DNA from: JAGOBP01 sp964550855
GTDB lineage: Bacteria; Chloroflexota; Anaerolineae; Fen-1058
Direction: 5' to 3'
Length of the DNA: 64,000 nucleotides
Assembly: GCA_964550855.1 (NCBI GenBank)
Contig: CAZKBQ010000014.1
Location: 21,320 to 85,319, forward strand
Below the pieces are notes generated by a model. The model was given only the letters and a program-made list of their open reading frames with translations, did no database searches and was not told the origin of the DNA. Shown here piece by piece: positions 43,102-50,898 of this stretch. Numbering within the stretch: position 1 is the first letter of the stretch; the number at the start of each line of letters is the position of its first letter. The position numbers were made by a program, and so were the translations under genes.

Positions 43102-43927
43102 TGAGCCGCAAGTTGTCACCATCGTGCTGGATCGCTTGCTGGCAATGGGTCATCCGATTGAGCACGTGGTTGTCGTCTACACGGCGGCGGACGTTGTGCA
43201 AAAAGCCATGGCACGGCTTGCGGGCGAATTTGACGGCGCGATCTATCCCGCTGTGACGCTCCGCGCCGTGCCGATTGTGGACGAACGCGGCGCAGTAGCC
43301 GATTTTCGGAACGCGGAGGATATGCACGCGCTTTTGACGATGCTGTATCGCGAAGTGCGCGAGGCCAAGCGCAGTCGACGCACCATGCATTTGTGCGTTT
43401 CGGGCGGGCGGAAAGTCATGGGCATTACAGCCATGGTCGTCGCACAACTGCTGTTTGAGGCGGATGATCGCGTGTGGCATTTAATGAGCGAGGGCTGGGC
43501 GCCGGGCAGGGAAAAGCGGATGCACGTGCGGCCCGAAGATCGAGTGTGGCTGGTGCCTGTGCCGGTCTTGCGCTGGACGGATTCGGCGGGGCTATTGGCC
43601 GCATTTGGCGCGTTCGACGACCCCGCAGAGGCCATGCGGCGGCAAGAGGAATTAGCACGCGCGGATGATCTGCGGCGGGCGCGCGAATTCGTAGAGAAAA
43701 AGTTGACGCGCGCCGAACGCGAGGTGGTGCGCGGGGCGTGTCACGGGCTGGAGAATGCGGCGATTGCGCGGCGTTTGAGCAAAAGCGAAGCGACGGTGGC
43801 GAATCAATTGACGAGCGCGTACAGCAAGTTGAACGAATTTTTGGGCTTCCCCGAACGCGCGCCCGACCGCGCGGTGTTAGTGGCGACGCTGGGCGTGTAT
43901 TTCGCGCTGCGGGGGAAGGAGGAATAG
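43052..43927 (+). CDS. CARF-type Cas_NE0113 domain fused to a LuxR-type helix-turn-helix
   Basis: 291 residues. Residues 8-170 match the CRISPR-associated NE0113 family: TLITTLGSEPQVVTIVLDRLL at the start, VVVYTA, and the ligand-loop block HLCVSGGRKVMGITAMVV (SGGRK at 117-121). This is a Rossmann-like CARF domain expected to bind cyclic oligoadenylate. Residues 219-266 (LTRAEREVVRGACHGLENAA, RLSKSEATVANQLTSAYSKL) are a GerE/LuxR-type DNA-binding domain. No nuclease motif is seen. The likely role is a transcription factor that senses the type III second messenger, possibly with ring-nuclease activity. It overlaps the WYL gene by 50 bases. Confidence 0.85.
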   Translation: MKHRKNNSQTLITTLGSEPQVVTIVLDRLLAMGHPIEHVVVVYTAADVVQKAMARLAGEFDGAIYPAVTLRAVPIVDERGAVADFRNAEDMHALLTMLYREVREAKRSRRTMHLCVSGGRKVMGITAMVVAQLLFEADDRVWHLMSEGWAPGREKRMHVRPEDRVWLVPVPVLRWTDSAGLLAAFGAFDDPAEAMRRQEELARADDLRRAREFVEKKLTRAEREVVRGACHGLENAAIARRLSKSEATVANQLTSAYSKLNEFLGFPERAPDRAVLVATLGVYFALRGKEE

Positions 43928-44014
43928 GAATGGGTTACTAGAAAAAGATGGGAATGGGTGTGGATGCGCGTGAACGACATTCACAATAGAATCATTTTGC
44001 GGAAGGACTGACTG

Positions 44015-45226
44015 ATGAGCGATACAATCGGAAGATTGGAGACCTATCAAACCGACAACTTGATTTTGCTTGTCGGTACAAATCCCCTACCGAATTACGT
44101 AGCGGCGCGGCTTTTGCTCAAGCCAAACGGCATGATTCATTTGGTCTGTTCGAGCGACACGGAATCTATTGCGGGATGGTTAGAAAAGCAATTCGCACAA
44201 GATGAATTGCAATATGAACGGCGTCCTGTGGTGAGTGAGAGCAAGCCGAGTGATATTTACAATGCCATTTACCCGCTTGTGGTAGATATGCAAGGAAGTG
44301 TAGGGCTGCATTACACGGGCGGCACCAAGGCAATGTCGGTCCACGCTCACCGCGCGGTCCAAGATGCGCGTGCTGACGCCGTGTGTTCGTACCTTGACGC
44401 GCACGAGTTAAAGATGGTGATTGATGGTAGAATGGGAGATGGGCGAGATGCCGAGATACCTGTCGGAGATGCGGTGAGGCCCAAGATACAAGAGGTGATT
44501 GAATTACACGAGATTACATTGGCAAAGCCGCCCAAGCAAACACCGATTCTGCCTGACGTCGCGAGGACAATCAAGACGGTAATGGACAGAGATAATGAAT
44601 GGCGTGAGTGGACGCAAGCAAATTTGCGACGCGTTGACAAGAAGAGCAAGTTCATCAGCGAAGGACAATTGAAAAGACTTGGCGTCCCAGCGTCAACTCC
44701 TACATTAGCTGACATTTGTTCTGCCTTTGCAAATCTCGGGGCGACGGATACATCCTTGGAAGCATGGGCGCGTGCCAGCAAAGTCTTTGATCCACGGAAA
44801 GACATGGAGGATTTCGCCAAATGGCTTGAGGGCGAGTGGCTCGAAAGTTTCGTTCTCGACTGTTTGCTACAAATTGCAAAAGAATGTCGCTTGCATGATT
44901 GCGGCATGGACTATCAATCGAAAGCGGGCAAATTTCAATTCGACGTTGCGGCGATGCGCGGCTATCAGTTGTTTGCCATTTCTTGCACGACATCACAAGA
45001 CAAGGATTTGTGCAAAAGCAAACTCTTTGAAGCATACGTGCGCGCCAAGCAGATGGGCGGCGATGAAGCGCGCGTGGCGTTGGTGAGTTACTATCCAGAC
45101 CCGCAAACTTTGCTGACGAATTTTCTGAACGAATGGAAGTACCCGAGGGCGTCCGTCCGCGTGTTTGGCAAAGACGATTTGACAGATTTGCCCGCGAATC
45201 TGCGCGAGTGGATCGAATCCAACTAA
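44015..45226 (+). CDS. CARF protein with a degenerate PD-(D/E)xK nuclease fold (Card1/Can2-like)
   Basis: 403 residues. The N-terminal CARF domain has LILLVGTNPLPNYVAA and the ligand loop HYTGGTKAMSVHAHRAV (TGGTKAM at 101-107). A linker (about 155-265) leads to a C-terminal restriction-endonuclease-like domain with LEGEWLESFVLDCL, FQFDVAAMRGYQLFAISCTT and KSKLFEAYVRAKQMGGDEARV. In Card1/Can2 nucleases the core is Asp-x(n)-Glu-x-Lys. Here Asp310 is present but Ser323-Cys324-Thr325 stands where Glu-x-Lys is expected, so activity may be lost or moved. Codon use looks more A-rich than in flanking host genes. It stands just ahead of cas10. Confidence 0.82.
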   Translation: MSDTIGRLETYQTDNLILLVGTNPLPNYVAARLLLKPNGMIHLVCSSDTESIAGWLEKQFAQDELQYERRPVVSESKPSDIYNAIYPLVVDMQGSVGLHYTGGTKAMSVHAHRAVQDARADAVCSYLDAHELKMVIDGRMGDGRDAEIPVGDAVRPKIQEVIELHEITLAKPPKQTPILPDVARTIKTVMDRDNEWREWTQANLRRVDKKSKFISEGQLKRLGVPASTPTLADICSAFANLGATDTSLEAWARASKVFDPRKDMEDFAKWLEGEWLESFVLDCLLQIAKECRLHDCGMDYQSKAGKFQFDVAAMRGYQLFAISCTTSQDKDLCKSKLFEAYVRAKQMGGDEARVALVSYYPDPQTLLTNFLNEWKYPRASVRVFGKDDLTDLPANLREWIESN

Positions 45227-45236
45227 CACGGAGGCA

Positions 45237-46772
45237 ATGATGGCATACACCCTAACCATTCTGGACATAAGCGGCGTCCAAAACTATTTGTTTAACAGCA
45301 ACCGCTTGCCGCACAACATCGGTGCATCGTATTTGGTCAAACAGGCAACCGAAGAGTGGGTTGACATTGCGATGAAAGGTTGGAACAAAGGAAACATCGA
45401 AAGCGGCGCGGCGAACTATGAAATCGTGTACAGCGGCGGCGGCAACGCGGTGGTGCTGTTCGATTCGCATGACCATGCGATTGAATTTACGCGACGTTAC
45501 ACCAAACACCTACTACAGAATGCGCCGGGATTGCGCGTGGTTGTCCAACACACCGATTTTGAATGGAGTCAATCGCTTGCTGACTTGTACACCCAAGCCT
45601 TGCGTGAACTTGCCCAAAAGAAAGCCGAGCAGACGCCTGTAATGCCGATGCTTGGGTTGGGTGTTACGGCGGCGTGTCAGTACACGGGACTGCCTGCCAT
45701 TCAGCGAGATTCTGACGACGACAACAAGCGCATCTCCGTTGAAGTTGCGGCCAAGGTTCATGCGCACCAAGATGCACGCGATTGGTTGAAGAAAGTCTTT
45801 GCGGACAAGTTGGGGACATTTGATTTCGCTTACGATTTCAATCTGTTCGGCGAACGCGGCAAAGCGAGCTACATTGCCGTTGTCCACGCGGACGGGAATG
45901 GGATGGGCAAACGGAAAGAAGCTCTGTGCGAAAAATACGCCAAACCAGAAGATAATCGCAAATTCATTCAGGCGTTGCGCGATTTCTCTGAGCAAATCAA
46001 AGAAGCGGGCAAACAGGCACTGCAAGCAACATTCCAGCAAGCGATGGAATGGGACAAGGACAAACAAATCTTGATTGATCCCCAAAACAATCAGGTACGG
46101 TTCGTCCCTCTCGTCTTTGGCGGCGATGACGTGACGTTCGTCTGCGACGGACGGCTGGGCTTGTCGCTTGCCGCGATTTTCTTGCAAGAGTTCAGTAAAC
46201 AGCGACTGGAGGTGGATGGCAAGCCGTTGTATGCGTGCGCGGGCGTAGCGATTGTCAAAAATCGCTATCCATTTGCACGAGCGTATGACATGGCAGAGGA
46301 TCTGTGCCAAAGCGCCAAGCGCGCGGTAAAGGCGTGGAAAGTCAAGGATGACGAGGACGCGCTCGCGCTCGATTGGCATTTTGCAGTCAGCGGCGCGGTC
46401 TTGGCGCTGGGTGAGATTCGAAAACGTGAATACACCGTCGAGGATGATAAAAAACTGTATGCGCGTCCGTACTTGATCAATGCTGATCGAGAGCCGCTGA
46501 AAAGTTGGCACGCGTTTCGCAGTGTCGTTCGAGAATTCAAAGAGGGCAAGGATTGGAAAGACCGACGTAACAAGGTCAAGGAATTGCGCGAGCAACTGCG
46601 ACAGGGACAGGACGCTACCAAACAATTCCGCGAACTGTTCGAGTTGCGCGAATTGCCCCCAATTGCAGGAGTGTCTGATTGCCGAGAAGGCGGATGGAGT
46701 GGCAAGACCTGCGCCTACTTTGACGCCATCGAGGCGATGGATTTGTTCGAGGATATGGAGGGGAATGCATAA
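45237..46772 (+). CDS. cas10: type III-D Cas10, HD-less, with an active-looking cyclase site
   Basis: 511 residues, short for Cas10 because the N-terminal HD nuclease domain is absent. The protein begins directly with Palm 1 (TILDISGVQNYLFNSNRLPHN). Palm 2 has the metal-binding HADGNGMGK (217-225) and an intact GGDD (295-298, VFGGDDVTF), so it should make cyclic oligoadenylate when the complex binds target RNA. The zinc-finger region between the palms is reduced (CQYTGLPA only). A C-terminal helical region follows. ACGGAGGC precedes the start; two ATGs lie in tandem. Its stop overlaps the next ATG by one base (TAATG). Confidence 0.93.
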   Translation: MMAYTLTILDISGVQNYLFNSNRLPHNIGASYLVKQATEEWVDIAMKGWNKGNIESGAANYEIVYSGGGNAVVLFDSHDHAIEFTRRYTKHLLQNAPGLRVVVQHTDFEWSQSLADLYTQALRELAQKKAEQTPVMPMLGLGVTAACQYTGLPAIQRDSDDDNKRISVEVAAKVHAHQDARDWLKKVFADKLGTFDFAYDFNLFGERGKASYIAVVHADGNGMGKRKEALCEKYAKPEDNRKFIQALRDFSEQIKEAGKQALQATFQQAMEWDKDKQILIDPQNNQVRFVPLVFGGDDVTFVCDGRLGLSLAAIFLQEFSKQRLEVDGKPLYACAGVAIVKNRYPFARAYDMAEDLCQSAKRAVKAWKVKDDEDALALDWHFAVSGAVLALGEIRKREYTVEDDKKLYARPYLINADREPLKSWHAFRSVVREFKEGKDWKDRRNKVKELREQLRQGQDATKQFRELFELRELPPIAGVSDCREGGWSGKTCAYFDAIEAMDLFEDMEGNA

Positions 46773-47434
46773 TGGCAACCTACATTCTCAAACTCACCTT
46801 GCTGAGCGAAGCAACATTCGGACGCGGCGATGGCGTCGCGAGCTTGGTGGACACGGAAATCGAACACGACGAACGCGGTTTGCCGTACTTGCACGGACGC
46901 GGCGTCAAGGGCTTGTTCACCGCCCAGTGCGCGGACATTCTCGGCGCGTTAGAGCAGTCCCCCACATACTCCCAATTGATGAGGGCAGCGACGCGTTTGT
47001 TTGGCGCTGGCGGCAGTGACCTTGAGTCGAACGGCGCGTTGTCGTTTGGTCCCGCCTGCTTGCCGCATAATTTGCAAGAGGCGGTCAAAGCAGTCAAGCC
47101 AGAGCAGTTGAACCGCACGGATGTTGTGGAAGCGTTGACGACGATTCGCCGTCAAACCAGCATTGACGGTAAGACAGGCGCGGCAAAAGAGGACACCTTG
47201 CGCGCGAGCCGCGTTTTGATACGCGGCTTGGAATTTCATGCGCCAATCGCGGCTGATCGCGAACTCGATGTAACCGAGCAAGCGTTGCTGGGCGCGTGCG
47301 TCAAAGCGATTCGACGCGTCGGTTCACAACGCGCGCGGGGATTGGGACGCGTGCGCGTTGAATTGTTCGATGTAAACGGCAAGGCGCTGACCGAACAATG
47401 GATGAAGCAATTCGCGCAGGAGGTGCAAGCATGA
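46772..47434 (+). CDS. cas7: type III-D Cas7 (Csm3-like RAMP)
   Basis: 220 residues, single RRM-like RAMP domain. LLSEATFGRGDGVASLVDTE and GLPYLHGRGVKGLF form the N-terminal core, and the glycine-rich loop is SQRARGLGRVRVEL. By position, Asp27 (LVDTEIEHD) matches the catalytic Asp of Csm3 that cuts target RNA in 6-base steps, so RNA cleavage is plausible. It forms part of the crRNA-binding backbone. The start overlaps the cas10 stop and the end overlaps csx10 by ATGA. Confidence 0.9.
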   Translation: MATYILKLTLLSEATFGRGDGVASLVDTEIEHDERGLPYLHGRGVKGLFTAQCADILGALEQSPTYSQLMRAATRLFGAGGSDLESNGALSFGPACLPHNLQEAVKAVKPEQLNRTDVVEALTTIRRQTSIDGKTGAAKEDTLRASRVLIRGLEFHAPIAADRELDVTEQALLGACVKAIRRVGSQRARGLGRVRVELFDVNGKALTEQWMKQFAQEVQA

Positions 47435-48972
47435 ACGCGCTCACGTTCAAAATCGAATTATTGGAACCACTGCTGGTCGCGCAGTTGGGCAGCGGCGATG
47501 AGAACAGTGCGCAGAGTTTGGATTACATCCCTGGCAGTGTTCTGCGGAACGCGCTTGCCGCGCGCTATATTGCCGCACACGATATTGACGACGCCGCGAA
47601 TAATCCAACTTGCCGCGCGTTGTTCTTTGACGACAAAGTGCGCGTGCTAAACAGTTATCACGCTGACCGCATGGGCAAGCGCAGTTTGCCGACGCCGCTT
47701 TCGTGGGTTGCCGAAAAAGAAGCGTTGGGCAATTGGAAACCCGATGAAAAACCAGGCGACCATTTGCCATTCTACGATGCCGCCGTAGACAAAGAGATGG
47801 TAAAGGAACTGCACGACATCAAGACGATCGAAGGCGCAGGAAGATTCTGCCGCTTGAGTGAGGATGGGGTCGAGTTCGTTCGTCCGACGCGCCAAGTCAA
47901 TGTTCACATTCAACGTGAACACAAACGTGAATTGAAAACGAAAGGCGAATCCCAAGTGTTTGTCTATGACGCGCTGGCGGCGGGAGAAGTTTGCTGCGGC
48001 GCAATTTTGGCGCAGGAGGATGCCGCGCTCGAAACCTTCCAACAAATGCTTACCGAAACGCCTGAATTTAACATCGGCGGCTCGCGGAGCGCTGGGTATG
48101 GGCGAATTCGGGTTTACGATGTCAAACTCGATACGAATTGGCACGAGGCGAACGAAAATGAACAAGGTGACATCATTGTCACTTTGTTGAGCGACGCGAT
48201 CGTGCGCGATGAAAACGGACAATTCTGTGATGACATCAGCCCCATAATTGGCGTCAAGCCAACACGCTGTTACCGCAAAATGAAACCAGTCGGCGGCTTT
48301 AACCGCAAATGGGGGTTGCCTTTGCCGCAAGCGCACGCGTTTCAGGCAGGCAGTGTGTTTGTCTATCCCGCCGACGCCGAGATCAAACAGAGACTCGAAA
48401 CCTTGGTCGAGGAAGGCATCGGCGAACGCAGACAAGACGGTTTTGGGCGCATCGCGGTTAATTGGAATACGCAACGCGCATTGCACGCGCAGCAGATTCC
48501 GCAGGAACACAGGACGGCGAACGTTTCATTGGCAAATGACGCAGTTTCGCAGCGGCTCGCCCAGCGCATCGTGGAACACCAATTGCGCAAGCAACTCGAC
48601 CAAGCATTGCAGCGCCAAGTTCTGAATTTGAAAATCAAGGGCGGCTCCAAGTCTGCGCTCGCGCGCGTGCGCCTTGCGGCGCGGCGGTCAGTCTCCAAAG
48701 GGGATTTGACTCCCTTGGACGATTTGCTCGCGCATTTGAAAAAGACAGGGATTGATAATCTCAACAAGACGCGCGTTGAGTCGAAGGCATTGTTTGATTG
48801 GCTCAAGCAGAGAAAAGAAAAGCGCGATGTTGCCGAACAACTCAAAGTGTCATTGGATAAACTCCCCCAAGTGGGCGGCGTTCGCGCAGAACTGACGGAG
48901 GCGTTACGCAATGAATACGCCGCGCGCTGGATCGAAGCTGTGGTCAAACGCGCGCAGAAGGAGGCGCAATGA
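47431..48972 (+). CDS. csx10: Csx10, the Cas5-type subunit of type III-D, with a helical C-terminal extension
   Basis: 513 residues. The N-terminal RAMP part matches Csx10: IELLEPLLVAQLGSGDENSA, LDYIPGSVLRNALAARY, and the Gly-rich FNIGGSRSAGYGRIRVYDV, with a second RAMP-like half (GERRQDGFGRIAVN). Residues about 370-513 are almost all helical and charged (RLAQRIVEHQLRKQLDQALQ and onward). No separate small-subunit (Cas11) gene exists in the module, so this tail may take that place; this is inference. It is expected to hold the crRNA 5' handle. It overlaps both neighbours by 4 bases. Confidence 0.9.
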   Translation: MNALTFKIELLEPLLVAQLGSGDENSAQSLDYIPGSVLRNALAARYIAAHDIDDAANNPTCRALFFDDKVRVLNSYHADRMGKRSLPTPLSWVAEKEALGNWKPDEKPGDHLPFYDAAVDKEMVKELHDIKTIEGAGRFCRLSEDGVEFVRPTRQVNVHIQREHKRELKTKGESQVFVYDALAAGEVCCGAILAQEDAALETFQQMLTETPEFNIGGSRSAGYGRIRVYDVKLDTNWHEANENEQGDIIVTLLSDAIVRDENGQFCDDISPIIGVKPTRCYRKMKPVGGFNRKWGLPLPQAHAFQAGSVFVYPADAEIKQRLETLVEEGIGERRQDGFGRIAVNWNTQRALHAQQIPQEHRTANVSLANDAVSQRLAQRIVEHQLRKQLDQALQRQVLNLKIKGGSKSALARVRLAARRSVSKGDLTPLDDLLAHLKKTGIDNLNKTRVESKALFDWLKQRKEKRDVAEQLKVSLDKLPQVGGVRAELTEALRNEYAARWIEAVVKRAQKEAQ

Positions 48973-50354
48973 TGAGCAAATCACGCTGGGATACGCATCG
49001 AAACATCCACGAGCGATGGATTATCGAAGGCACGCTGGAACTGGAATCGCCCGCGCATTTCGGCAATGGCGATGTGAGCGTGGCAACGGATATGCCTTTG
49101 GCGCGCGATGCGGAGACGGGCAAGCCACTGCTCACGGGCGCGTCCATCGCAGGCGCACTGCGGAATTATTTGCGCGTAATCAGTGAAGCGCAAGCGAATG
49201 ATCTTTTCGGAGAAATACGCGGCAATACGGCGATTGAAGGCGCGCTCGTTGTGAACGACGCGCTGGCAACGAACGCCGCTGATGTGGAATTGCGCGATGG
49301 CGTCGCCATCAGCCCCCAGACGCGGACTGCCGAGGAGAAAAAGAAATTCGACATCGAGTTGCTTCCCGCTGGCACGCAATTCGATTTGTGTTTCGAGTTG
49401 AATGTCTCGCAAGGCGAAAGTGACTTGGTGCGTGCGTTGACAATTGCACTGCGCGGGCTGGAACAGGGCGAAATCGGCTTGGGCAAACGCAAGACGCGCG
49501 GTCTGGGCGCGTGCAAGGTTAGCCAGTGGCGCGTGCGGCGATACAGCGTGACCCAACCGCAGGACTTGGTGGCATGGCTGAATGACGATACAACGCGCGC
49601 ACAAAATGGCACATCCATTGCGACACTGCTTGGTATTTCCGATACTGACTTGAAGCGCGCCGCGCGCGCGGGCTTTTCGCTCAACGCCGAATTTCGTTTG
49701 GACGGTTCGCTGTTGATTCGCGCCGAGGGTGCCACCAGCAATTCGCCCGATATGGCGCATCTCCATTCCAAACGCAATGGCAAACTCGAGCCAATCGTGA
49801 GCGGCACGAGTTTAGCGGGCGCGCTGCGCGCGCGGGCGCTGCGAATCGCCAATACGCTCGCCACGGGTGGAAAAGAAAAGGCAAGCGCCTTTGTGGACAA
49901 AATGTTTGGTCCGCGTGGAAGCAAAGAACTATGGGCAAGCCGCGTGCGGGTGCGCGAAAGTGTAATTGAGAAGGGATTCGGCGATCGGGTGCAGAATCGT
50001 GTCAAGATTGACCGCTTCACGGGCGGCGCGTCGCCCACAGCGCTGTTCAGCGAGCAACCCGTGTTTGGTTTGCCCGAAACGCGCGTCCAAGTCAAACTCG
50101 AACTGGCCAACCCCAAACGGGAAGAGGTCGGCTTACTCCTGCTCTTGCTCAAAGATTTGTGGACGGGTGATCTGCCGCTCGGCGGCGAAAGCAGTGTGGG
50201 GCGCGGGCGACTGCGCGGTCTCTCTGCCAAGTTGCAACTCGACGGGAACGAGTACGAACTTGAGGACCAAGACGGCAAATTATCCGTCAAAGGAAATCAA
50301 GAACTTCTTGAGCAGTGCGTCCAGGAATTTGTAAGGGAGATGCAAAATGCGTGA
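48969..50354 (+). CDS. cas7: double Cas7 (two fused RAMP domains)
   Basis: 461 residues with two complete RAMP units. Domain 1 (about 15-190) has AHFGNGDVSVATDMPLARD, TGASIAGALRNYLR and the loop GLGKRKTRGLGACKV. Domain 2 (about 225-450) has DMAHLHSKRNGKLEPIVSG, TSLAGALRARALR and LGGESSVGRGRLRGL. Each has a candidate catalytic Asp at the Csm3 position (Asp41 in domain 1, the Asp of SPDMAHL in domain 2). A fused Cas7-2x is a known feature of type III-D2 and III-E relatives. Two backbone subunits are thus fixed in order. It overlaps csx10 and csx19. Confidence 0.88.
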   Translation: MMSKSRWDTHRNIHERWIIEGTLELESPAHFGNGDVSVATDMPLARDAETGKPLLTGASIAGALRNYLRVISEAQANDLFGEIRGNTAIEGALVVNDALATNAADVELRDGVAISPQTRTAEEKKKFDIELLPAGTQFDLCFELNVSQGESDLVRALTIALRGLEQGEIGLGKRKTRGLGACKVSQWRVRRYSVTQPQDLVAWLNDDTTRAQNGTSIATLLGISDTDLKRAARAGFSLNAEFRLDGSLLIRAEGATSNSPDMAHLHSKRNGKLEPIVSGTSLAGALRARALRIANTLATGGKEKASAFVDKMFGPRGSKELWASRVRVRESVIEKGFGDRVQNRVKIDRFTGGASPTALFSEQPVFGLPETRVQVKLELANPKREEVGLLLLLLKDLWTGDLPLGGESSVGRGRLRGLSAKLQLDGNEYELEDQDGKLSVKGNQELLEQCVQEFVREMQNA

Positions 50355-50898
50355 CATCAAATCTACTCGATGCGAGATTGCGCCGATCACCGACTTGCCC
50401 ACCGAAAACGAGTTTGCGGAATGGCTGAATCGCCAAGCCGCGCAACGCGATTTGATTTGCGCGCTGGCGTTTGCGGATGACGGCGTCATCTGGGGACGCT
50501 TTGACGGCGCGTGGAAATGGTCGGGTGAATGTTTCACGATTTCGCCGCCGCTGCGCTGGAACACACTTCTGCAGATTCGTCTGTTTGGCAAGGATACTGA
50601 AGTGTTCGTATGGCGTGCAAATGGTAAATGGGCGGGGCGCGTGATTGCAGATGGCGCGGGCGATGAACGCGAATATTTCGACGAATCTCAATTGCTGTGG
50701 GGCGCGCAAGACGGTGAAGAAAAGGACGGCTTTGCGCTGATGCGTGACGGTGGACAAGGACTGCGCCACACGCCACCCTTCAAGATTGCCAACGCAGGTA
50801 CGTTGCGCACGCGCAACTATCTGGATTATGACCAAGATGGGCGCGTCAAAATCGTCGCCAGCCGCTTGGTGGATGCAGAAGAGGAGATGAAGAAATGA
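50347..50898 (+). CDS. csx19: Csx19 (TIGR03984 family)
   Basis: 183 residues. It matches the type III-D-specific Csx19 family: ALAFADDGVIWGRFDG, LQIRLFGKDTEVFVWRANG, ESQLLWGAQDG, the QGLRHTPPF block, and RTRNYLDYDQDGRVKIVASRL near the end. Csx19 is an accessory subunit of the III-D complex; its exact job is not known from the sequence. It overlaps the double-Cas7 gene by 8 bases and the next gene by ATGA, so translation is coupled through the module. Confidence 0.9.
   Translation: MRDIKSTRCEIAPITDLPTENEFAEWLNRQAAQRDLICALAFADDGVIWGRFDGAWKWSGECFTISPPLRWNTLLQIRLFGKDTEVFVWRANGKWAGRVIADGAGDEREYFDESQLLWGAQDGEEKDGFALMRDGGQGLRHTPPFKIANAGTLRTRNYLDYDQDGRVKIVASRLVDAEEEMKK

Noticed and set aside
45513..46778. 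Minus-strand open frame of about 420 codons opposite cas10
   Set aside because: No ribosome site, no recognisable domain, and the plus-strand frame has clear Cas10 motifs.
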